64,000 nucleotides of DNA from Caballeronia concitans (GCF_001544615.1 NZ_FCNV02000002.1:186001-250000); one strand, 5' to 3'. Shown: positions 8,758 to 18,388, numbered from the stretch's first letter. The notes: generated by a model not told the origin, from the sequence alone. Program-made: numbers and translations.

Positions 8758-10104
8758 ATGGATTATCGAGGAGCATTGAGCCATCAAAGCAGCGGGGTGA
8801 AAGCGCCTCCGTCCGTGGAGAGAACGCGGGCACGCCTGTTTCGCATCGCGATTTTCGTATGTGTCGTCTCACCAGTCGTCGATATGGCGATATGGCTCAT
8901 CGTGCATGTGTGGCTAGGACACGACTACACGCCCGCGCTGGGTTATGTGCGATCGTGGCTGCGTTCTCTTTTGTTTGGCGCTACCGATGAAAACGATTCG
9001 TGGCAACCCATGCGGCTCGCGTTGGCCTGGCTGAAAGAGCACCCATACGGAGATGTATACGCGAAGCTCTTCTTTGCCGATCATGTCAAGTTTCAGTATC
9101 CCCCCAGCAGCCTGCTGCCGTTGTATTTTCTGGATTCATTCGGCACGTCGCCGACAGATGTGACGTTGAATCGCATCGGCTCTTTCGTCGTAGCAGCCAA
9201 TGTCATTGCGTCGGGCGCATTCGCGCTTTTATTGGCCAAGCGTTCGAGTGTGCTCTTCGACTTGCGCTACGCGTGCGCGATATTGGCAGCCGTGGCGACC
9301 CTGTCGTACTCCCCACTGCTGAAAGCATTCTCGCTCGGCCAACTACAAGTCTGGATCAACGCGCTTTTCATGATGTCGGTGTTGGCGTGGGTTGTCGAAA
9401 AGCAACTCCTCGCCGGACTGCTTATCGGGCTGATCTGCCTGCTAAAACCGCAACTTGCGCTCTTTGTCCTGTGGGGTGTGCTACGCCGGCATTGGCGTTT
9501 TTGCTCGGGCTGGCTCGCTGCTTTCGGTTTGGGAACGGCGGTCTCTCTCGCCGTATTCGGCCTTCGAAATCATCTCGACTATGGCTCGGTAATGCACGCG
9601 TTATCCAGAACAGGTGAGATGTACATCAAGAATCAGTCGATAAATGGCTTCCTGAATCGGCTTTATGTTCCGAGTGACGTTGCTTCCGACTGGCAAGCGC
9701 ACGAGTTTCCGCCGTATCACGCGCTGGTGTATTACGGGACACTGCTGACATCGGTCGGACTGGTCGGGGCCGCGCTATTCGTTCCTCTGAAGGGGGGCTC
9801 GCATCGCGACGTCTTCGATTTCCTGCTTGCCGCGTTGACTTTCACAGTTGCATCGCCGATTGCCTGGGAACATCACTACGGCGTCATGCCGGCCGTGTAT
9901 ATTGCGTTGGCATTCTGGCTGCTGACGCGATCCACTTCGAGATGGAGCTGGCCCGCAGCCGCGACACTCGCCGCGTCCTACCTGATTACAGATCACTGGC
10001 TAGGCGGCTCGTGGATGCTGGGCGGCGTGATCGCGACACTCTGGTTGTTGTATTGGGCCAATCTCGAGACGCGTTTGCCGGTAACGGGTCACGGTAGCAT
10101 GTAG
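8758..10104 (+). CDS. GT87-type (DUF2029) membrane glycosyltransferase-like protein
   Basis: 448 residues if translation starts at the ATG at 8758 (GAGGA lies just upstream). Many hydrophobic helices alternate with a periplasmic loop containing FFADHVKFQYPPSSLLP, which matches the YPP-type loop of the DUF2029/GT87 family of GT-C polyprenyl-phosphate sugar transferases. Later loops have a KNQSINGFLNRLY motif and ASPIAWEHHYG, both typical of the family. It probably transfers a mannose-like sugar from a lipid carrier at the outer face of the inner membrane; acceptor unknown. Confidence 0.7.
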   Translation: MDYRGALSHQSSGVKAPPSVERTRARLFRIAIFVCVVSPVVDMAIWLIVHVWLGHDYTPALGYVRSWLRSLLFGATDENDSWQPMRLALAWLKEHPYGDVYAKLFFADHVKFQYPPSSLLPLYFLDSFGTSPTDVTLNRIGSFVVAANVIASGAFALLLAKRSSVLFDLRYACAILAAVATLSYSPLLKAFSLGQLQVWINALFMMSVLAWVVEKQLLAGLLIGLICLLKPQLALFVLWGVLRRHWRFCSGWLAAFGLGTAVSLAVFGLRNHLDYGSVMHALSRTGEMYIKNQSINGFLNRLYVPSDVASDWQAHEFPPYHALVYYGTLLTSVGLVGAALFVPLKGGSHRDVFDFLLAALTFTVASPIAWEHHYGVMPAVYIALAFWLLTRSTSRWSWPAAATLAASYLITDHWLGGSWMLGGVIATLWLLYWANLETRLPVTGHGSM

Positions 10105-10266
10105 CTGGAGCTGCACGGCGTCGCGTACGGGACTCCAAGCATTCAGGGTTCCCGATGCGGCCCTCTTCCGTCGGTCGACATGAAGAGGATATTGGCCCGG
10201 TTACGCGCCGCATGACTTGGATCGGCTGAAGGTCAAGTTTCGCGCACGACGCCGGGGCGCACGCCA

Positions 10267-11805
10267 TTAAACCGTGAAGGCGCTCACCGTCTGCCGCAAT
10301 CCGGCCGCCTGGTCAGCAAGCGCTCGCGTGGCAGCGGTTGACTGTTCAACCAACGCGGCGTTTTGCTGTGTTACGGCGTCCATCTGGGACACGGCGACTC
10401 CGGCATGCTCGATGCCGCGGCTCTGTTCGGACGACGCGGCCGAGATTTCCTCCATGATCGATGTCACTTGGGACACTTCGCGCAACATCGCGTCCATGGT
10501 TTCGCCGGCCTGACGCGCGTATGTCTCGCCGACGGTCACCCGTTCGCCCGAACTGTCGATCAACGTCTTTACGTCCTTGGCCGCCGCCGCGGATCGTTGT
10601 GCAAGGTTGCGCACCTCGGAGGCAACAACTGCAAAGCCTCGCCCATGATCGCCCGCGCGCGCGGCCTCGACTGCCGCGTTCAGCGCCAGGATATTCGTCT
10701 GGAACGCAATACCTTCGATAACCCCGATGATGTCCTTCGTCCGTGCCGAACTCGCGGCAATGTCGCTCATCGTCCCGATGACGCCCGACACAACCTTGCC
10801 GCCCTCCTGCACGGTCAGCGACGCCTTTGCCATCAACTGGCTGGCTTTTTGCGCATTGTCGGCGTTTTGGCGCACGGTCGACGTCAACTCTTCCATGCTC
10901 GACGCAGTTTCAGCAAGCGATGCCGCCTGCTCTTCGGTGCGTGACGACAGGTCCATATTGCCGTCTGCGATCTCGCGCGAGGCGGACGTGATCGCGTCGG
11001 CACTGCTATGAATTTGCCGGATCGCTTCTGCCAGTCGCGTCTGCATGGTACGCATCGAATACAGCAGGCTCGACGAGTCGTTCCCTGACAGCACAACACG
11101 TTCACTGATATCGCCTTCAGCAATGCGTTCGCAGACCTGCGCCACGTATGCCGGATCCCCGCCGATCGTGCGAAGCACGCTACGCATCAGCAGGCTCATT
11201 CCCACGACGAGCGCCGCTGCGATCGCAGCAACGATTGCCAGGGACCGCACCAGGATCGCCCGGAACTGGACGTCAATATCGTCGATGTAATCGCCCGTGT
11301 AGATCGTCCATCCCCACGCAGTCTGCTTGCCGAACGTCATTTTAGGTACGGGGCGCGTGTCCGAACCTGGGCGCGGCCACATGTAGTAGGTGATGTACGT
11401 TCCGTCGCGCGCGTGCTGCAGAATATCCAGCACGAGATGTTTCCCGTTCGGATCGACGAAATCCGCGTGCTTGCCTTCGAGGCTCGGGTTAACGGGCATC
11501 AGCACCAGCTTCGGTTCGGAATCGACAATGGAGAAGTAGCCACTTTTTCCGAATCGGATCATTCGGAGGTGCGCGAGTGCAGCGGCTTGAGCGCTCTCGA
11601 CTGACGTGTGGCCGCTATCACTCTCCTTGGCGTAGTTATTGATCACGCTGAGCGCGGCGTCGATCTGTTCCTCCATCGCGATGCGCCTTTGCTCCACCAG
11701 AATCGACCGCTCCTGAACCGCCCCGACAATCGCCACTGCCACCAGACCCGCGACGGTAAATGCTACCGCGCACAACAATTTTGCCTTAAACGTCAGTCGT
11801 CTCAT
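10267..11805 (-). CDS. Methyl-accepting chemotaxis protein with Cache domain
   Basis: 512 residues from the ATG at 11805; the frame runs 97 codons further upstream but that part does not look like a receptor. One membrane helix (~8-30), a periplasmic single-Cache_2-type sensor ([32 protein letters not shown]), a second helix (~190-212), a HAMP linker, then the cytoplasmic signalling hairpin with the highly conserved tip [20 protein letters not shown]. No C-terminal NWETF-type CheR/CheB tether is present. Cache_2 receptors commonly sense small organic acids. No chemotaxis genes are adjacent. Confidence 0.9.
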   Translation of the reverse strand: MRRLTFKAKLLCAVAFTVAGLVAVAIVGAVQERSILVEQRRIAMEEQIDAALSVINNYAKESDSGHTSVESAQAAALAHLRMIRFGKSGYFSIVDSEPKLVLMPVNPSLEGKHADFVDPNGKHLVLDILQHARDGTYITYYMWPRPGSDTRPVPKMTFGKQTAWGWTIYTGDYIDDIDVQFRAILVRSLAIVAAIAAALVVGMSLLMRSVLRTIGGDPAYVAQVCERIAEGDISERVVLSGNDSSSLLYSMRTMQTRLAEAIRQIHSSADAITSASREIADGNMDLSSRTEEQAASLAETASSMEELTSTVRQNADNAQKASQLMAKASLTVQEGGKVVSGVIGTMSDIAASSARTKDIIGVIEGIAFQTNILALNAAVEAARAGDHGRGFAVVASEVRNLAQRSAAAAKDVKTLIDSSGERVTVGETYARQAGETMDAMLREVSQVTSIMEEISAASSEQSRGIEHAGVAVSQMDAVTQQNAALVEQSTAATRALADQAAGLRQTVSAFTV

Positions 11806-12237
11806 TAACCCTGCCCCAATGCCTTCACTCTTTCTTGGCCTCATCAGCCACCAAACGGCCGCTGCTGCTTGTGACAGCAGACAGGACCCACGCCTGCGTG
11901 AGCGCCCCTTGGCAGTCACGCGTCTCCGTGCGAAAGGCTGACCCGTGGTCGGCCGTCTCCAGACATGGTTATCGGCAAAAGGAAGAATTTCTTTGATCGA
12001 CCGACGGGGGACGGGCACAACCACTTCGCGCATGCGTGCGCAGTCAAACAACTGTCTTGCCTGCCTGGGTGCACCGTCGCATCGCGACGTGGTCAATGGC
12101 GTTGCGCTGAGACCATTTGCCCCGGAAAAACCCTATGTGTTTCGCATCGAGGCGTCTACTACGCTTTGCACGTATGCGCGTATTGCATCCGTCCGGCAGG
12201 TTTCGACGGACGCGTTGACCTGATTACGGAGACCGGA
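11806..12237. other. Divergent intergenic region, no gene recognised
   Basis: 432 bp between the chemoreceptor start and the membrane-protein start at 12238. Both upstream genes have frames that extend into it, but neither extension shows family features or a better ribosome binding site. I see no RNA gene or repeat. Confidence 0.4.
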
Positions 12238-13935
12238 ATGGCTGGGCTTCGCGTGGCGATAGTGATGTGGCTGTGGATGCTGCCGTTTTCAGCGTCGCAT
12301 GCGGCGGGAGCGCCGTCCAGCTGCATGGATGATACGGTCACCTCCGTCGAGACCGATCCATTGTTGAGAGTGGCGTCAGCCGCGCCTGTGACCCGCGTTC
12401 TTCCAGCGGCAGGCGACGCGCGCATCGCTTACAGGGCACAGAAACAACCCGATACGCCACAGCGTTTTATCGCTTACGAGCGAAACCATTATGATCGGGC
12501 GCGCGCAACCTCCGTCGAGCAAACCACGGAAAAGGTGCTGCCGGACTATCCCGCTGACAAAAGCGTCGTCATCCACCTTGACATTGACAAGGAAGGCGAC
12601 GGCTTTCCCCTTTGGCATCAGCGATCTTTCATTGTCGTTGAATGCCGGGGAGATGCGCCGGTCTCGTGGGCGCCTGTCGTGGCCTACGTCAGTTCACCCC
12701 TCGTTGGACTACTGTGGATTCCCACTGCGTTGCTCATCTACGCGCTGGCAATAACCGCGGTCTACCAATCGCGAAAGAAGTTTCTTGAAGCCGCCAAAAG
12801 AGACAAGGAAGGCCTGGCGGAAAAATACCCATCTGTTTTCGCGATGAAGCCCTTCGAGTTTCGCGACTTCTTCAACCCGATTCAGCTTGCCGCCAACGCT
12901 TTCAATCAAGGCAGCGTGCAGAAGATGCAAGTCCTGATGTTTTCGTTTGTCATCGGGTCGTTGGTCCTTTCACTTGTTTTGAGAACCGGCACGCTCGCAA
13001 ATATGTCGGCGACCGTCGTTGCCCTCCTTGGCATATCCGGTTTCGGCGCTACCGTGTCTCAGATTACCTACACCACTAAAACACGGCTGTCTTTCGACAA
13101 CTGGGCCTGGCTACAAACGAACCACGTTCTGGCCGACGACAAGGTGCGCGGGCCAGAGTGGAAAGACCTGGTCCTGACCAACCGGGAGTTCGATGTCTAC
13201 AAGCTGCAGACGATAATTTTCAGCTTATCAGTGGCAGCGGCGCTGCTTGTCGATGGCGCCTCCAATCTTGCAACCTTCTCCATCCCCGAGGCCATGCTCG
13301 GGGTTCTCGGCTTGTCGCAAGTCGTGTTTGTCGGTGGCATCCTCGTACGTCCGCCCGCGACGGAAGATCTCGATAAACGCCTGGTCGAGCTGCGCGGAGC
13401 AGCACAAAAAGTCATCGAAGCGCGCGCTCGCAACACGGATGTGGATGAGAACGGCAAGCTCCTTAGCGTTCTCCCGCCGGGAGGCAAGCCCGCCGAGAAC
13501 GCAGAGCGCCAATATCGCGAACTCGTTTTTCAAGTCATGCCCATGCTCGAATCTACGCTTGAAATCGAAGCTGACGAAGCCGCTCTTCTTGATGCCACGC
13601 TGCCGCACGACGAGAAAGTCAGCCGAAAGGCGCTGCGCGATGCACTTTCCAAAAGAGCGTCGACAGACGAGATCGAGATATCGCCATCAACAGTTCATGC
13701 TTGCGCGGAGAGGCTGAGCCGATTGCTTGCCGGCTTGCTGCGCCGCCATGACAATGTCAGTGCCGTTGCCGTCCAGGCGATGAGCGATGCAGGCGACACC
13801 GCGCTTCCGTTGAGCGATCAACAGGCTCGTCAATATATAGAGGCCGCGGCAAAAAAGCGGAACATACCGCTGTCTACCGCACAGGTTTTGCAAGCCGTCG
13901 CCCTTCTGCGGAGTGTTCTGGAAAAACAAAAGTGA
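12238..13935 (+). CDS. Unrecognised membrane protein with signal peptide
   Basis: 565 residues from the ATG at 12238, chosen because it begins a clear signal peptide (MAGLRVAIVMWLWMLPFSAS). A ~120-residue extracytoplasmic domain with two cysteines follows. Membrane spans are visible at about 153-176, 230-248, 255-275, 321-338 and 350-371, and then a ~190-residue soluble, helical tail rich in charged residues. The loop after the first span has KPFEFRDFFNPIQLAANAF. I do not recognise the family and propose no function. It stands alone, with no operon partner on the same strand. Confidence 0.75.
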   Translation: MAGLRVAIVMWLWMLPFSASHAAGAPSSCMDDTVTSVETDPLLRVASAAPVTRVLPAAGDARIAYRAQKQPDTPQRFIAYERNHYDRARATSVEQTTEKVLPDYPADKSVVIHLDIDKEGDGFPLWHQRSFIVVECRGDAPVSWAPVVAYVSSPLVGLLWIPTALLIYALAITAVYQSRKKFLEAAKRDKEGLAEKYPSVFAMKPFEFRDFFNPIQLAANAFNQGSVQKMQVLMFSFVIGSLVLSLVLRTGTLANMSATVVALLGISGFGATVSQITYTTKTRLSFDNWAWLQTNHVLADDKVRGPEWKDLVLTNREFDVYKLQTIIFSLSVAAALLVDGASNLATFSIPEAMLGVLGLSQVVFVGGILVRPPATEDLDKRLVELRGAAQKVIEARARNTDVDENGKLLSVLPPGGKPAENAERQYRELVFQVMPMLESTLEIEADEAALLDATLPHDEKVSRKALRDALSKRASTDEIEISPSTVHACAERLSRLLAGLLRRHDNVSAVAVQAMSDAGDTALPLSDQQARQYIEAAAKKRNIPLSTAQVLQAVALLRSVLEKQK

Positions 13936-14130
13936 TGCGGCTGACGCGGCCCCGCTCGAATGAGACGTCTACCATTGATCGTGTGTGCGTCAGTCTTGTT
14001 TTGATGGCAACTTCCGTTGGCGCTGGCGACTTCGATGGCGCTTCTGCGGCGCAAGCATGCGCTGAACGTCCGTAACAGTACATAGCGAAGGTCGCTTATT
14101 GGCCGGCAAGCGCCCGCTCAAGGGCCAACA

Positions 14131-14250
14131 TCAGACTTCGGTTTGTTCGGCCATCTCGAGCGCGTCATTCACCTCGATACCGAGGTATCGAACCGTGCTC
14201 TCGAGCTTGGCATGGCCCAAGAGCAACCGAACCGCGCCGGCGGTGTCACC
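14131..14250 (-). pseudogene. 3' end of a tyrosine recombinase (phage-type integrase) gene
   Basis: On the minus strand, 14250 down to the stop at 14131-14133 reads GDTAGAVRLLLGHAKLESTV then RYLGIEVNDALEMAEQTEV. This is the C-terminal end of a phage-type integrase, with the LLGH box histidine and the catalytic tyrosine in RYLGIEV. Everything upstream, including the catalytic arginines, is missing. The remnant joins directly onto the 3' end of the cupredoxin gene, whose stop codon overlaps it. This marks an old deletion or insertion boundary. Confidence 0.8.
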
Positions 14251-14662
14251 GCTCAACGACGAACGACTTATGCATGCCCATCTCATAGTGCCCCGGGCGA
14301 TTGCAAATCAGCACATAGCGCCCTGGCACGAGCTTCAATGACAGGCGCTTGGTGGAATGCTGATCCAGATCTTCCACCTCACCCATCTTCCTGAATCGGC
14401 TTTCCGTTACCTGGCCGTTACGAACCGGCAACCGCGCTTCGTCAGTGTCGGTTCTCAATACAACGAATTCATGTTCGGTATTGCTTTTCGCTTCGTTACT
14501 CACCTCGAACGTAACATTTCCCGCCTCGGTTGTATCCGTATCGAGTTGGATTGCGTTGTCCGTGAGCCTCACATGGATCGTCTCGCTCGCACGACCGCTG
14601 AGCGGCAGCATGAGCGCGACTATCGCCAGCACGTACCTCGCATCTTTTCTGCCAGCCTTCAT
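14246..14662 (-). CDS. Small secreted cupredoxin-like protein
   Basis: 138 residues from the ATG at 14662 (GGAG 9 nt upstream; a longer start at 14695 lacks a site). The N-terminal signal peptide ends near LPLSGRASE. The mature part is a single cupredoxin-like beta domain. Type I copper ligands are visible: His in NTEHEFVVL, then Cys, His and Met in YVLICNRPGHYEMGMHKSF. It is likely a periplasmic blue-copper electron carrier or copper-binding protein. It stands alone, its 3' end fused to an integrase remnant, so it may have arrived with, or been cut by, a mobile element. Confidence 0.75.
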   Translation of the reverse strand: MKAGRKDARYVLAIVALMLPLSGRASETIHVRLTDNAIQLDTDTTEAGNVTFEVSNEAKSNTEHEFVVLRTDTDEARLPVRNGQVTESRFRKMGEVEDLDQHSTKRLSLKLVPGRYVLICNRPGHYEMGMHKSFVVER

Positions 14663-14987
14663 TTTTCTCTTCTCCGAAAGCGGAATGTTCTTCAACAGAC
14701 GGGATCGACTGTGATGCTGCGTCAGCCGACCCAGTGCCGTGCTCGGCAGCGTCTATCTCGCAGATAGAACGAAGGAAGACTTCCGAATATTCCACATGAC
14801 GCACAGGGAGCGACTGACCACTGGACTACACGCGCCGCCGACAGGCGCAAACAAGCAGATCTATCGAAGGGCTTATTTGACGTTTGATTCGGCGTGGCAA
14901 AGACACGAATCGCTTCGCCGGAATAAACCCCGCCGCCTCTGCGTTCTTTGACCGTTAGGTCCTTTGGACCGGTCAAGGAGTATGGTC
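14663..14987. other. Divergent intergenic region
   Basis: 325 bp between the cupredoxin start and the TIGR03118-type gene. No gene is recognised. The right end carries a nested inverted repeat, listed separately. Confidence 0.4.
14948..14976 (+). promoter_or_regulatory. Nested inverted repeat abutting a ribosome binding site
   Basis: TTGACC (14948-14953) pairs with GGTCAA (14971-14976), and inside it GGTCC (14958-14962) pairs with GGACC (14966-14970) across a TTT loop. The outer arm runs into the AAGGAG at 14975-14980. It could be an mRNA hairpin that limits access to the ribosome binding site or a DNA operator; sequence alone does not decide. Confidence 0.4.
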
Positions 14988-16172
14988 ATGAGGTCTCTGC
15001 TCGCTGTATTCGGCGTCGTGGCATGCGGCGCGGCCATCGCAACGCTGATGTCATGTGGTGGCGGATCCGGTTCGAACAGTAACAACACGCCTGCCCAGTC
15101 GTCGTTCACTGTGACGGCCCTCGTGTCTGACGGCGCGGTACAGGCCGCACACACTGACCCGAATCTGAAAAATCCCTGGGGCGTCGCATTCAATCCAAAG
15201 GGTTTCGTCTGGGTCGCGGATAACGGCACCAATGTCGCGACACTTTACGACGGCAACGGCGCGCCGCAACCGCTGGTCGTCGCGATACCGGCAGGCATGA
15301 ACGGTTCGGCATCGCCCACAGGCATTGTCTTCAACGGCACACAAAGCTTCATCGTCAATGAGAAAGGCATGGCCGGAGTCGCTGCGTTCATCTTCGCTGG
15401 CGAAGGCGGCACCATCACTGCGTGGGCGCCCGCAGTCGGGCCGACCAACGCGTTCATCATGTATGACGATGGGGCGGGCGGCGCCGTCTACAAAGGGCTC
15501 GCGCTTGCCGCCTCGAACAACAACAGCTTTCTCTATGCCACTGACTTCCATAACAACAAGATCGACGTATTCAATACGTCCTTCAAGAAAGTCGTCATGC
15601 CTGGTGCTTTCAAGGACCCGGCGATTCCAGCCGGCTTCGCGCCGTTCGGCATTCAGGCGATCGGCTCGAATCTGTTCGTCACGTACGCAATGCAAGACGC
15701 AGCCAAGCACGACGATGTCGCCGGCGCGGGTCTCGGCATGGTCGATGTCTACGATACTGCGGGCAACCTGAAGCAACGCTTCGCAACAGGCGGCCCGCTG
15801 AACGCGCCTTGGGGCATTGCGCCAGCGCCCGCGAATTTCGGCTCTTTGAGCGGCGCGATACTGATCGGCAATTTCGGTGATGGGACGATCAACGCGTTCA
15901 ATGCCTCGACCGGTCAGCCGATGGGACGGCTCAACGGACCGAATGGCAGTCCGATCGTCGAACACGGTGCGTGGGGCATCGCGTTCGGCAACGATCTCAG
16001 CGATCAACCCTCCAACACGCTTTTCTTCGCCGCGGGACCGAACGACGAAGCCAATGGCGTGTACGGAAGAATCGATTTGAATACCACACCGAACTCGGGG
16101 ACGAACACGGGTTCAGGTACGGGCACGGGCGCGGGCGCGGGCGCGGGCGCAGGGACGAGCATGGGCATGTAA
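14988..16172 (+). CDS. TIGR03118-type secreted beta-propeller lipoprotein
   Basis: 394 residues from the ATG at 14988, which sits 7 nt after AAGGAG; the in-frame ATG at 14982 is too close to that site. A hydrophobic segment ends in LMSCGGGSGS, a plausible lipobox with Cys as the lipidated residue, followed by a Gly/Asn/Ser linker. The body has repeated propeller-like blades (PWGVAFNPKGFVWVADNGT, SPTGIVFNG, GAWGIAFGNDLS) typical of the TIGR03118 family. Biochemical role unknown. The last ~25 residues are a Gly-Ala/Thr/Ser tail encoded by a GGGCGC-like repeat. Confidence 0.75.
   Translation: MRSLLAVFGVVACGAAIATLMSCGGGSGSNSNNTPAQSSFTVTALVSDGAVQAAHTDPNLKNPWGVAFNPKGFVWVADNGTNVATLYDGNGAPQPLVVAIPAGMNGSASPTGIVFNGTQSFIVNEKGMAGVAAFIFAGEGGTITAWAPAVGPTNAFIMYDDGAGGAVYKGLALAASNNNSFLYATDFHNNKIDVFNTSFKKVVMPGAFKDPAIPAGFAPFGIQAIGSNLFVTYAMQDAAKHDDVAGAGLGMVDVYDTAGNLKQRFATGGPLNAPWGIAPAPANFGSLSGAILIGNFGDGTINAFNASTGQPMGRLNGPNGSPIVEHGAWGIAFGNDLSDQPSNTLFFAAGPNDEANGVYGRIDLNTTPNSGTNTGSGTGTGAGAGAGAGTSMGM
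16118..16152 (+). repeat. GGGCGC-type short tandem repeat in coding sequence
   Basis: A run of near-identical six-base units (GGGCAC, then GGGCGC repeated, ending GGGCGC/AGG) encodes the Gly-Thr/Gly-Ala tail of the lipoprotein. Units are in frame, so slippage would change tail length without a frameshift. Confidence 0.65.
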
Positions 16173-16280
16173 TGCTGACCGCGCATCGAATGGATGGCGT
16201 ACTCCTGCTCAAGAGCGGGACGCCCGATCGCTCGACTCCTCCAATGCCGGTATGTCCGATAACCCCCGCGTAGGCGCCCA

Positions 16281-18227
16281 TCACCGCTTCCCGTTCAACT
16301 TCCGCCAAAGCGTAGTCTTGCTGATCCCCAGCGCCTTGCAGGCCGCATCGCGGTCCCCTCCAAATTCATTCAGCGTCGCGCGGACCTGATCCGCTTCCGC
16401 CGAACGACTCAACTGACGCAGACTCGGGTTCCCGCGTGCATCGTGCGCCGCGCCGAAGAGTTCCGGCGCGATCGCCTCGAAGTCCGCCAGCGTCAGCTTC
16501 CATTCACGCCCGTTTTTGCCCGGCATATGCGCGATCTCGACCGCAACTCGCTCGATAACGTTCTGCAGTTCGCGCACATTCCCCGGCCAGCGATACGCAC
16601 TCAGCGCATCTTCGAGCGGCGCCAGCACCTTGCGCACCGCATCGCGATTCGCAAGCCGCTGCGCAAGCGCTCCATCGCGGCTCGCGGCCTGCGCGAGCAG
16701 CTCGGCCGCCAGCGGCAGGATATCGCCAGCACGCGCGCGCAAAGGCGGCAGCGCGATGCTGAGAATGTTGATCCGGTAGAACAGGTCGGCCCGAAACGAG
16801 CCGTCCTCCACGCCCTCCGCGAGCGTGCGATGCGTCGCCGCGATCACGCGGATATCCACGCGCGTCGGCTCCGTCGATCCGAGCCGCACCACTTCCCGCT
16901 CCTGCAACACGCGCAGCAGCCGGCTTTGCAGCGACGACGGCATCTCGCCGATTTCATCGAGAAACAGCGTGCCGCGATGCGACGCCTCGATCAGCCCCGC
17001 CTTGCCGCCCCTGCGCGCGCCAGTGAACGCGCCCTCCTCATAGCCGAACAGTTCGCTTTCCAGCAAGGCCTCCGAAAACGCGCCGCAGTTGATCGCGACG
17101 AACGGAAAGTCCTTGCGGCGGCTCATCTGATGCATGCTCTGGGCGACCATTTCCTTGCCGGTGCCGCTCTCGCCGAGAATCAGGACCGTGGCATCGGACG
17201 TCGCGTATTTGCGCACCTGCGCCTTCACGCGACGCATGGCCTCCGAATCGCCGACGATCGATTCGAGCTGGTAGCGCGCGACGAATTCCTGCGCGCCCTG
17301 CCGCGAGCGCAGCGTCCGGTCCAGCCGCTCGACGGCGCGCGATTCCTGAAACGTGAAGATGGTGCCGCCGGATGTGCCGTCGCCACCCAGCGGACCGCGA
17401 TGGATCGCGTAGCTGACGCCGTGCACGCGCCCCACGACGTCCTCGCCTTCGGCGGGCAAGAGGCCATCGAGCGCGGGCGCGACATCGAGCAGCGGGTGGC
17501 CGACGACGCGCGCCGCATCGGCCAGACCGAGCGCCGTCAGCAAGCGTCGATTGATGGCTTCGATGCGCCCTTCCGCATCGACCGCCACCACGCCGTCGCG
17601 CAAATGCTGGAGGAGGTTGTCGAGCCGCGTGCGCCGCCCGACTTCGCGGCGCATCGCGTGCGCGACTTCCAGCGCGGTCTCGAACGCCGATGCAACGGAC
17701 GTGCGCGAGTAGAGGAACACCGACCGCATGCCGGCGCGGGCGGCCAGATCGGTCACGAGACCCGGCCCCACGACCGTATCGATGCCGCGGTCGCGCAGAT
17801 CGAGCACGAGGTTTTCGGCGTCCTGCGCCGATCGATACGATTCGCAAGCGACGTCGATGGCGTACGCGGCGAGAAAGCGGCGAATCTCCGGCGGCGTGTC
17901 GCCGTGCGTGACCAGCGCCATGCGCGCATCGGCGCGCCGCGCCTTCGCGAGCGCCTGCATCACGTCGAAACCGGTCGGGCTGATGATCACGACCGGCACC
18001 GACACGCGCGACTTCAGATAAGCGCCGTTCGATCCGCCGCCCACGACCACGTCGGGCCGCTCGCCGGTTTCGGATTCGATGCGCGCCACGGCATCCTCGT
18101 AGCCGAGCGCGATCACGTCGAGATCGGCGCGATCGGCGTACTCGGCGCCGACATCCATGAACAAGTCGCGCAGCCGGCTGATGCCGACCGCCCAGATGCG
18201 CGGACGCGCTGCGGTGTCTGCTTTCAT
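16281..18227 (-). CDS. prpR: Propionate catabolism sigma-54 activator PrpR
   Basis: 648 residues. Residues ~10-195 are the PrpR_N sensor domain, which binds 2-methylcitrate in known members. A PAS-like region follows (DGVVAVDAEGRIEAINRR). The AAA+ sigma-54 interaction domain has Walker A GESGTGKE, the GAFTGA loop that contacts sigma-54, and Walker B GTLFLDEIGEM. A C-terminal Fis-type helix-turn-helix ends in LGISKTTLWRKLN. It is divergent from prpB and the intervening region has a matching -24/-12 promoter. Length and domain order are standard. Confidence 0.96.
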   Translation of the reverse strand: MKADTAARPRIWAVGISRLRDLFMDVGAEYADRADLDVIALGYEDAVARIESETGERPDVVVGGGSNGAYLKSRVSVPVVIISPTGFDVMQALAKARRADARMALVTHGDTPPEIRRFLAAYAIDVACESYRSAQDAENLVLDLRDRGIDTVVGPGLVTDLAARAGMRSVFLYSRTSVASAFETALEVAHAMRREVGRRTRLDNLLQHLRDGVVAVDAEGRIEAINRRLLTALGLADAARVVGHPLLDVAPALDGLLPAEGEDVVGRVHGVSYAIHRGPLGGDGTSGGTIFTFQESRAVERLDRTLRSRQGAQEFVARYQLESIVGDSEAMRRVKAQVRKYATSDATVLILGESGTGKEMVAQSMHQMSRRKDFPFVAINCGAFSEALLESELFGYEEGAFTGARRGGKAGLIEASHRGTLFLDEIGEMPSSLQSRLLRVLQEREVVRLGSTEPTRVDIRVIAATHRTLAEGVEDGSFRADLFYRINILSIALPPLRARAGDILPLAAELLAQAASRDGALAQRLANRDAVRKVLAPLEDALSAYRWPGNVRELQNVIERVAVEIAHMPGKNGREWKLTLADFEAIAPELFGAAHDARGNPSLRQLSRSAEADQVRATLNEFGGDRDAACKALGISKTTLWRKLNGKR

Positions 18228-18371
18228 GTTTTCAAAACGATGCGCCGAGGAACTCGCAGCTTAACGCGGCAATTCCCCGTTCGAAACCGCTATTTCATAT
18301 GTGAAATCGGCAAACGCCTGGCGCACTCCGGCATCTCCTTCTAAATCAATCACTTAAGCGGTGCATCGCAG

Positions 18372-18388
18372 TTGGCAAAGAAATTGCA
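18372..18388 (+). promoter_or_regulatory. Sigma-54 (-24/-12) promoter of the prp operon
   Basis: TTGGCAAAGAAATTGCA fits the -24/-12 consensus TGGCA-N6-TTGC, with GG and GC one helical turn apart. It predicts transcription starting near 18399, about 22 nt before the GTG of prpB. The divergent gene encodes the sigma-54 activator PrpR, so the assignment is well supported by context. Confidence 0.88.

Noticed and set aside
16443-18344. 633-codon open frame on the plus strand
   Set aside because: Antisense to prpR; Arg/Ala-rich composition and no recognisable domain.
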